From positions 1 to 6,095 of the forward strand of contig CADCCA010000071.1 in assembly GCA_902799855.1 (NCBI GenBank): a DNA stretch of 6,095 nucleotides, given 5' to 3'. This stretch comes from an uncultured Erysipelotrichaceae bacterium (GTDB taxonomy: Bacteria > Bacillota_I > Bacilli_A > RFN20 > CAG-826). Within the stretch, counting starts at the first letter, position 1. Every line of letters begins with the position of its first letter. Of this stretch, positions 1-6,095 are shown in pieces. A program made the position numbers and the translations under genes. The notes beneath the pieces are model-generated. The model was not told where the DNA came from. It saw nothing but the letters and a program-made list of their open reading frames with translations, and did not search any database.

Positions 1-965
1 TCTTTATCGACATACATTTTCATATTTTCATATTGCTCAGTAATATCAACTTGGATCTTGGCTTTTGGATATTTATTAATGAGTTCATCTCTGATTTGAA
101 GGATACGTGCATCTAATTTCTCAAGGTTTTCACGAGAGAAGTTTCTAAGAATCGCCACCAATTCAGCCTTCTCACTAGTGCCGTTAACACTGGTTAAATG
201 CCAATAGCCTTCATCAGCGTAAAATGGTGTTTCTTTTTGTGGCAAAGCATTGATAAATTCTGCTTGAAGTTGAAGAGCGTTAATTAAAGTGTTCTTACCT
301 TCGCCTGGGTGAACGGCCACGCCATCAATCTTCACTTTTAATTGTTGAGCATTGAAGTTTTCGATAGCGATTTCATCAATCGCACCGCCATCAACAGTAA
401 AGGCGTAATCAGCTTTCATCTTTTCTAAAGAGAAATGCTTTGGCCCTTCACCGATTTCTTCATCAACTGTAAAAGCAATGGCTAATGGGTGATGCTTAAC
501 ATTAGGATTGTTCTTAATATAATCGAGGACACCCATAATAATCGCGATGCCCGCTTTATCATCTGCGCCTAGTAGTGTATTTCCATCGGTAACAACTAAA
601 TCATGACCCACTAAAGATTTCATTTTTGGGAATTGCTTTAACGAAATGGAATATTCATCGTTAAGTTTGATATCGCTTCCATCCCATTTATTAATAATTT
701 GAGGATTAACGTTTTCATCGGTTACTTCTAAAGCGGTATCGATATGAGCGTTTAGTCCAATGACATCACCCTCACCATCTAAGTGAGCGTAGACGATGCC
801 ATAATCATCCATATAAGCATCATCTAAACCAAGTTCTTTTAATTCTTTAACTAGTAGTCTAGATAAGTTCTTTTGCTTTTCTGTAGAAGGAGTGGTTCCA
901 GTATTCTCATCCGCTTGTGTATCGATTTTCGCGTATCTAATAAATCTTTCAATGTTCTTGTTCAT
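1..965 (-). CDS. pepT: Peptidase T (tripeptide aminopeptidase, M20 family), partial at C-terminus
   Basis: This is a cytoplasmic di-zinc aminopeptidase that removes the N-terminal residue from tripeptides, completing the breakdown of imported or recycled peptides. The first 321 residues are visible; the family usually has about 405-410, so roughly a fifth (including the last metal-binding His) lies off the left edge. Visible landmarks keep a constant offset of 4 from E. coli PepT: the metal-site His74 and catalytic Asp76 in NAHIDTA, bridging Asp135 in LLGADDKAG, Glu169/Glu170 in FTVDEEIG, Asp192 in TVDGG, and the tripeptide-binding His219 in VAVHPGEGK. The central lid domain begins after this motif. 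The start ATG at 963-965 (complement) is preceded by an AGAGGT ribosome site (complement of 973-978) 7 nt upstream. The gene is transcribed divergently from the kinase-like gene. The missing C-terminus is only due to the window edge. Identification is firm. Confidence 0.95.
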   Translation of the reverse strand, partial: MNKNIERFIRYAKIDTQADENTGTTPSTEKQKNLSRLLVKELKELGLDDAYMDDYGIVYAHLDGEGDVIGLNAHIDTALEVTDENVNPQIINKWDGSDIKLNDEYSISLKQFPKMKSLVGHDLVVTDGNTLLGADDKAGIAIIMGVLDYIKNNPNVKHHPLAIAFTVDEEIGEGPKHFSLEKMKADYAFTVDGGAIDEIAIENFNAQQLKVKIDGVAVHPGEGKNTLINALQLQAEFINALPQKETPFYADEGYWHLTSVNGTSEKAELVAILRNFSRENLEKLDARILQIRDELINKYPKAKIQVDITEQYENMKMYVDK

Positions 966-1060
966 ATTGCAGACCTCTTGCCCCAATATTATATATTGTT
1001 ATTATTAATTTATTATAGTTTTTTCTTGCCAAGTGCATGGCAGTTAAGGAAAATATTGGT
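966..1060. promoter_or_regulatory. AT-rich divergent intergenic spacer, probable promoter region
   Basis: This spacer separates two divergently read genes, so it must hold promoters for pepT (minus) and for the frameshifted gene (plus) unless the latter is dead. It is mostly A and T from 985 to 1024. On the minus strand two TATAAT boxes can be read (complements of about 1012-1017 and 989-994), but neither has a convincing -35 at 16-18 nt. On the plus strand TATTAT/TATAGT at 1011-1019 is a possible -10, also without a good -35. I support a promoter region in general, not exact boxes. The AAGGA at 1046-1050 is the likely ribosome site for the plus-strand gene start at 1061. Confidence 0.4.
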
Positions 1061-1635
1061 ATGAAAGAAGAAATTGAAGTTAAAAGAAAAGTGTTCACAG
1101 TCGTCGAACAAATGGGTGAACACTCCTATAAAGTTGAAAGAAAAGGACAATATTTCTTTTTAAAGAAATTTGAAAATGACGACGCTAAATTTGATGCATT
1201 TTGTGAAGCAGAACACCAACTCAGAGTGTCTGGTGTCACTAATATCTTTATGATAAGAAATTAAAAATCGCAGTAATCGAATATGTGGAAGGTGATACCT
1301 GCCTAGCGGCCCTCCTTGGAGGAGAACTCCCAGAAAATATCATCGAATTATTATTTAAAACATTCTGGTATGCAAGAAACGATCGTCTAGCTCTAGATTA
1401 TCGCCCAGATAATTTTGTTTATTCCTATGGAAAACTCTATTATCTTCCATTCACCGTTAGTAGATTTAAAGATAAAGAATCATTTATTCAAAACGATATT
1501 AGATTATGGTTCTTCACTAAAGAGTTTGTGAATTATTGCCATGAAAAAGGCATCGATGCTGATCCAAAACATATCAAGAGTGATTATGAAATAAACAAAA
1601 CCATCGCCTTAGTGACGGTTAAGTACTATAGATAG
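1061..1635 (+). pseudogene. Small kinase-fold-like protein gene, disrupted by a frameshift
   Basis: Two adjacent frames read as one protein. The N-terminal part starts at ATG 1061, with AAGGA 10 nt upstream; the in-frame ATG at 1037 has no ribosome site. It runs to TAA at 1262-1264. The C-terminal part is open from 1243 to TAG at 1633-1635 in the -1 frame and has no credible start of its own: its first candidate is a GTG at 1285 with no Shine-Dalgarno. Joined within 1240-1264 they give about 190 residues. The join resembles a kinase fold: FFLKKF (beta-3 Lys-like), an acidic helix FCEAEHQL, a hinge-like AVIEYVEG, then LDYRPDNFVY, which has the Asp and the Asn five residues later of an HxDxxxxN catalytic loop. 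The following LYYLPF lacks the Asp expected in a DFG-type motif. I do not recognise the exact family, and the kinase resemblance is inference. Either the gene is decayed or a base is missing from the assembly. The stop lies 9 nt before the nitroreductase start, so the two were probably co-transcribed. Confidence 0.65.
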
Positions 1636-1644
1636 GGGATTACT

Positions 1645-2151
1645 ATGGCTAACAAAACAAAAAACCGTGTCAGCTGCAGAAGCTATAGTGAAAAGAAAGT
1701 TTCTTTGAAGAAAGTCTTAGAAATCGCCGAAGCAGGTAAGTTCGCTCCTAGTGGTAAAAATAGACAAATCGCTAATATCTATGTCGTTAATTCCAAAAGA
1801 TATGTCGAGAAATTACGTGCCTTATCCTTAAAGGAACTCAATAGAGACTGCATGTATGGCGCCAGAACCATTATCTTAGTGGCGGGCCCAAGAGATGATT
1901 TCTTCACACCGCAAGATTGTTCATGTGTTTTAGAGAACATGTTTGTAGCCGCTAATGCGTTAAAAATTGCTTCATGCTGGATTAATCAATTCGACGATTT
2001 ATTCCAAAGCAAAGATGGCTTAAAAATCAAAAAATCTTTGGGTATTCCAGAAGATTATCGCATTGTTGGTTCCTGTGCTTTAGGCTATCCAAGTGATGGT
2101 ATTTTTCCACCTGTTAAAAATAGAAAAGATGACTTTATTAAAGTCTTATAA
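1645..2151 (+). CDS. Nitroreductase-family FMN oxidoreductase (short form)
   Basis: This is a predicted cytoplasmic flavoprotein of the nitroreductase superfamily, whose members use NAD(P)H and FMN to reduce nitro compounds, quinones or other electron-poor substrates. The physiological substrate cannot be read from sequence. At 168 residues it is one of the short forms. Visible family marks are the N-terminal phosphate-binding stretch NRVSCRSYS (residues 7-15, Arg8/Arg12/Ser13), APSGKNRQ (34-41), which contacts FMN, the helix DCSCVLENMFVAANAL (91-106) of the dimer core followed by the strand CWINQ, and the C-terminal CALGYP (144-149), typical just before the last FMN contact. It has no signal peptide or membrane segment. 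The ATG is preceded by AGGGGAT (1634-1640), which overlaps the stop codon of the frameshifted gene upstream, suggesting an old operon with translational coupling. No terminator is visible after it. Family assignment is firm; substrate is unknown. Confidence 0.88.
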   Translation: MANKTKNRVSCRSYSEKKVSLKKVLEIAEAGKFAPSGKNRQIANIYVVNSKRYVEKLRALSLKELNRDCMYGARTIILVAGPRDDFFTPQDCSCVLENMFVAANALKIASCWINQFDDLFQSKDGLKIKKSLGIPEDYRIVGSCALGYPSDGIFPPVKNRKDDFIKVL

Positions 2152-2203
2152 TGTAATTTCATCGTAAGAAAGTCATATCTTTTGAGCATAATTATTGTTT
2201 TAA

Positions 2204-2245
2204 GAATTCTAGTTTGTTGCTAGATTTTAAGTGTACTTACAGGAG
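2204..2245 (+). promoter_or_regulatory. Candidate promoter/operator and strong ribosome site ahead of the glycosidase gene
   Basis: The spacer 2152-2253 carries a strong AGGAG (2241-2245) 8 nt before the ATG at 2254. Upstream, TGCTAGATT (2218-2226) has the form of an extended -10 (TG-n-TAGATT), although the -35 region (TTTTAA at 2198-2203) is weak. Two small inverted repeats overlap this area: TCTAG (2208-2212) with CTAGA (2220-2224), spanning the -10, and TAAGT-GT-ACTTA (2228-2239), near the expected transcription start. Such positions suit a repressor site, as is common for sugar-utilisation genes, but short repeats in AT-rich DNA arise easily. The ribosome site is certain; the promoter and operator are tentative. 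Confidence 0.35.
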
Positions 2246-2253
2246 ACAACATC

Positions 2254-3675
2254 ATGAAAAAAGTAGTTACTAATCCATATCTACCAAATTTTGAGTACGT
2301 TCCAGATGGTGAACCACACGTTTTTAACGGACGTGTTTATGTTTATGGTTCTCACGATCGTTTCGGAAGTACCGGTTTCTGTTTAAACGACTATATCACA
2401 TGGTCTGCTCCAGTCGATGATTTATCCGATTGGCGTTTCGAAGGTGTGATTTGGAAGAAAACAGATGACCCATTAAACAAAAGAAAAACACAATTCTATG
2501 CTCCAGATGTTTGCCAAGGTCCAGATGGCAGATTCTATATTTATTATTCTCCAGCCCCAGGCTTCACCAAAGGTTCATGGGTTATCCGCTGCGCTGTCAG
2601 TGATAGTCCAGCTGGTCCATTCAAGTTCCACGGTAAAGTTGACTTAAGCAAATGGCAAAAGAGCTATGCTCCATTTGACCCAGCCGTCTATGTTGAAGAC
2701 GGTCACGTCTATTTATATTATGGTTCCGCTTTATTCTATCCAGTCATTGGCTTAAGCGCGAAAAAGATTCTCGGTGGTGCGGTTGTTGAACTCGATCCAA
2801 AAGATATGTTAACAGTCATCACTGAACCAATTACCACAGTTCCATCCATTCAAAACGATAAGAATAAAGAATATGGTATGCATGCCTTCTTTGAAGCTAG
2901 CTCAATGCGTAAATTCAAAGGCAAATACTATTTCATCTATTCCTCACAAGCTGGTCACGAATTATTCTACTGTATCGGTGATTCACCAATGGGCCCATTC
3001 AGAAAAGGTGGTACCTTAGTGTCCAATGGTGATATCGGTTTAGGCGATGCGGTTGATCCAAAATCCGCTGTCGACTTCACTGGTAATACCCATGGTTCCA
3101 TGGTTGAAGTTAATGGTAAATACTATGTATTCGCCCATAGACAAACCAATAAATGTCAATTCTCCAGACAAGGTTTCGCTGAAGAAACATTCATCGAAGA
3201 AGATGGTTCCATCAAACAAGTTGAAAGAACATCACAAGGTTTGTATGGCAAACCATTACCAGGCAAGGGCGAATACTTTGCTTCCATCAACTGCGGCTTA
3301 AGAGCCAAGAACGGTAATAGATTCTATGGCGTCTTCAAATTCGGTCATGGTAAAGAACCATTCTTAACTCAATCCGGCAAAGATAGAGAAGAAAATCCAG
3401 ATCAATACGTCAAGAACTTCAATGATGGTTGCTCCATCACCTATAAATACTTTGACTTAAGAGAAACAAAATCATTCGGTATCCAAGCCAATGGTTCCGC
3501 TCAAGGTAAACTCATCATGAATTATGGTGATAAAGAAGCTATTCAAGAAGTCAACATGAAGAACGAAAACAAAGTCATCGAATTCCCAATCGAAAACGGT
3601 GGCGAAAAAGATAAAGTTGTCTTCCGTTATGAAGGTAAAGGCGCTCTTGATTTAACAAAGTTAATTCTTAAGTAG
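2254..3675 (+). CDS. GH43-like glycoside hydrolase with C-terminal beta-sandwich-like domain, intracellular
   Basis: This is a predicted five-bladed beta-propeller glycosidase of the family 43 type, whose members are inverting xylosidases, arabinofuranosidases or galactosidases acting on plant or host glycan fragments. The 473 residues divide into a propeller (about 1-330) and a smaller, probably beta-rich C-terminal domain (about 340-473, CBM6-like by position and length only). Candidate catalytic residues are Asp18 (VPDGEPHVF, general base), Asp142 (PFDPAVYV, pKa modulator) and Glu214 (FFEASSM, general acid). His280 in GNTHGSMVEVNGKYY matches the His seen at the propeller centre in many members. 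The repeated GKYY/GHVYLYY/GRFYIYY blade strands are plain. There is no signal peptide or lipobox, and seven scattered cysteines are present, so it should act in the cytoplasm on imported oligosaccharides. No transporter or other sugar gene is next to it. It is monocistronic: own ribosome site, terminator 12-16 nt after the stop. All 26 prolines use CCA, suggesting strong translational selection. Family is quite sure; substrate is unknown. Confidence 0.88.
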   Translation: MKKVVTNPYLPNFEYVPDGEPHVFNGRVYVYGSHDRFGSTGFCLNDYITWSAPVDDLSDWRFEGVIWKKTDDPLNKRKTQFYAPDVCQGPDGRFYIYYSPAPGFTKGSWVIRCAVSDSPAGPFKFHGKVDLSKWQKSYAPFDPAVYVEDGHVYLYYGSALFYPVIGLSAKKILGGAVVELDPKDMLTVITEPITTVPSIQNDKNKEYGMHAFFEASSMRKFKGKYYFIYSSQAGHELFYCIGDSPMGPFRKGGTLVSNGDIGLGDAVDPKSAVDFTGNTHGSMVEVNGKYYVFAHRQTNKCQFSRQGFAEETFIEEDGSIKQVERTSQGLYGKPLPGKGEYFASINCGLRAKNGNRFYGVFKFGHGKEPFLTQSGKDREENPDQYVKNFNDGCSITYKYFDLRETKSFGIQANGSAQGKLIMNYGDKEAIQEVNMKNENKVIEFPIENGGEKDKVVFRYEGKGALDLTKLILK

Positions 3676-3686
3676 TTATCAAAAAT

Positions 3687-3715
3687 AAAGACACAGTCGA
3701 AAGGCTGTGTTTTTT
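3687..3715 (+). terminator. Rho-independent terminator with GAAA tetraloop
   Basis: Stem ACACAGTC (3691-3698), loop GAAA (3699-3702, a GNRA tetraloop) and GGCTGTGT (3703-3710) form 8 pairs including one G-T. The run TTTTT (3711-3715) follows directly, and the preceding AAAG (3687-3690) can extend the stem by pairing with part of it. It lies 12 nt after the glycosidase stop and separates that gene from the queuosine cluster. Confidence 0.95.
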
Positions 3716-3717
3716 GT

Positions 3718-4879
<1,162 letters not shown>

Positions 4880-4880
<1 letters not shown>

Positions 4881-5920
4881 TGAATATTAATTTATTTGAT
4901 TATTATCTTCCTGAGGAATTAATTGCCCAAAGGCCATCAGATAAAAGAGATCATTCTCGTCTTTTGCTCGTTAATAGAGAAACACATACCTACGAAGATA
5001 AACATTTCTATGACATCATCGATTATCTTCACGAAGGTGATGTTTTAGTGAGAAATAACACTAAAGTTATTCCTGCTAGATTATTAGGCATTAAAGAAAA
5101 GACTGGAGCGCACTGTGAACTCCTTCTTTTAAAGCAATTAGAAGGCGATAATTGGGAATGCTTAACTAGACCTGCTAAATCACTTAAAGTCGGCGCTAGA
5201 GTGGATTTTGGTGAAGGAAAACTCATTGCAGAATGCATTGAAGAAAGAGAAGAAGGACTACGTGTCTTTAAATTCATCTATGAAGGTATTTTCTTAGAAG
5301 TCTTGGACCAATTAGGTAAAATGCCTTTACCACCATATATTGCCCAGCAATTATGCTCGAATGATAGATATCAAACTGTCTACGCTAAATACGAAGGAAG
5401 TGCGGCTGCTCCTACAGCAGGTTTTCACTTTACCGAAGAGTTATTTGAAAAATTAAAAGCCAAAGGCGTCGAAGTAGTGGATGTCACTCTTCATATCGGC
5501 CTTGGTACATTTAGACCAGTAAAAGTCGAAGACACTAAAGACCACGTCATGCATAGTGAAGTCTATGAAATGAGTGAAGAATCCGCCAATAGATTAAACA
5601 AAGCCAAAGCGGAAAATAAACGCATCATCGCGATTGGTACCACCTCAGTAAGAACCTTAGAAGCTAACTATTCTAAGTATGGTTGCTTTAAACCTACAAG
5701 AGAATCAACTAATATCTTTATTGAACCAGGTTATAAATATAAAACAATTGATGCTTTAATCACTAATTTCCACTTGCCAAAATCAACTTTAATTATGTTA
5801 GTCTCTGCCTTCATGGGAAGAGAATTTACATTAGATATTTATAAGCACGCTGTAGAAGAAAAATATCGCTTCTTCTCATTTGGCGATGCGATGTTCATTT
5901 ATGGAAGAAACAAAGATTAA
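4880..5920 (+). CDS. queA: S-adenosylmethionine:tRNA ribosyltransferase-isomerase
   Basis: QueA transfers and rearranges the ribosyl group of S-adenosylmethionine onto preQ1 in tRNA, forming epoxyqueuosine and releasing adenine and methionine. The 346 residues are full length for the family. Signature blocks seen in order are [10 protein letters not shown] (10-19), [12 protein letters not shown] (57-68), LPPYI (150-154), YQTVYAK followed by [13 protein letters not shown] (173-185), [13 protein letters not shown] (202-214), HVMHSE (222-227), [11 protein letters not shown] (251-261), [18 protein letters not shown] (294-311) and the C-terminal [12 protein letters not shown]. It has no signal peptide or membrane segment. 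The start ATG (4880-4882) shares one base with the tgt stop, and AGAGGA (4869-4874) is 5 nt upstream, so its translation should be coupled to tgt. Its 3' end overlaps queH by 20 nt. Nothing appears degraded. Confidence 0.97.
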
Positions 5921-6095
5921 TTACAACAAAGAATTCGAGAAAGAAATCAAGCATATCCTCACTCTTTCTCATAAACCAAAACTCTTATTACATGTCTGCT
6001 GTGGTCCTTGTTTTACTTATCCATATACAATGATCAAAGACTATTTTGATATTACGATTATTTATAACAATTCCAATATTTATCCAGAAGAAGAA
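5901..6095 (+). CDS. queH: Epoxyqueuosine reductase QueH (DUF208), partial at C-terminus
   Basis: QueH reduces epoxyqueuosine in tRNA to queuosine, the last pathway step, and replaces the cobalamin-dependent QueG in many bacteria. Only the first 65 residues are in the window; the frame is still open at the right edge. The diagnostic stretch is [10 protein letters not shown] (28-37), where Cys33, Cys34 and Cys37 are among the conserved cysteines for the metal/Fe-S site, followed by [16 protein letters not shown], matching the family's pattern after the first strand. The N-terminus [12 protein letters not shown] is family-like. I choose ATG 5901, which lies inside queA in another frame and overlaps it by 20 nt. 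ATG 5886 is in the same frame and would add five residues (MRCSF), and neither has a clear Shine-Dalgarno, so translation probably relies on coupling to queA. Together with tgt and queA it gives the complete preQ1-to-queuosine route. Confidence 0.93.
   Translation, partial: MEETKINYNKEFEKEIKHILTLSHKPKLLLHVCCGPCFTYPYTMIKDYFDITIIYNNSNIYPEEE

Noticed and set aside
1037..1060. Upstream ATG for the kinase-like gene
   Set aside because: It has no Shine-Dalgarno, whereas the ATG at 1061 has AAGGA at 1046-1050 with a normal 10-nt spacing.
873..1064. Plus-strand ORF of 63 codons
   Set aside because: It runs antisense to the well-supported start of pepT and across the AT-rich spacer; its hydrophobic composition comes from T-rich DNA, and no ribosome site is evident.
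1243..1264. Programmed -1 ribosomal frameshift
   Set aside because: I find no X XXY YYZ slippery heptamer in the zero frame within the overlap; A AAT TAA is the nearest and does not fit, and no strong downstream hairpin stands out. Mutation or sequencing error is simpler.
3047..3301. Plus-strand ORF of 84 codons inside the glycosidase gene
   Set aside because: It is an out-of-frame shadow of a gene with clear GH43-like motifs and strong codon bias in the other frame.
5029..5277. Minus-strand ORF inside queA
   Set aside because: It is antisense to a full-length conserved gene, with Ser/Leu-rich low-information sequence.

Overview
This 6.1 kb window comes from a low-GC, Gram-positive-type bacterial chromosome. 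Evidence for this is the AT-rich intergenic DNA, Shine-Dalgarno sites ahead of most genes, AAA/GAA/TTA/CCA-biased codons, and an intrinsic terminator with a T tract. All reading frames decode under the standard code: Trp is TGG, the stops are TAA or TAG, and no gene needs TGA read as Trp. My best guess is a Bacilli-class or Mollicutes-related host-associated Bacillota, but this rests on style and not on a marker gene.

Layout. Positions 1-965 (minus strand) hold the first ~321 residues of a PepT-type tripeptidase. Its C-terminus lies off the left edge. A 95-bp AT-rich divergent spacer follows. A plus-strand gene at about 1061-1635 is split by one frameshift. Its two halves together resemble a small, degenerate kinase-fold protein, and it ends 9 bp before a compact FMN nitroreductase gene (1645-2151). 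After a ~100-bp spacer with two small inverted repeats comes a stand-alone GH43-like glycosidase (2254-3675) with no signal peptide. It is closed by a clear intrinsic terminator with a GAAA tetraloop.

The right part is a queuosine cluster in biochemical order: tgt (3756-4880), queA (4880-5920) and the start of queH (from 5901, cut by the right edge). TGT swaps the wobble guanine of GUN-anticodon tRNAs for preQ1. QueA builds epoxyqueuosine on the tRNA from S-adenosylmethionine. QueH, the non-cobalamin alternative to QueG, reduces the epoxide to queuosine. The genes overlap by 1 and 20 nt, so they are almost certainly co-translated. A good promoter (TTGTTA-17-TATAAT) sits so close to the tgt start codon that the tgt mRNA is predicted to be leaderless or nearly so.

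I do not see a mobile element, CRISPR array, RNA gene or clearly new defence or metabolic system. The points most worth a second look are the frameshifted kinase-like gene, the leaderless tgt start, an unusual Thr in the TGT substrate loop, and the exclusive use of CCA for proline in the glycosidase gene.
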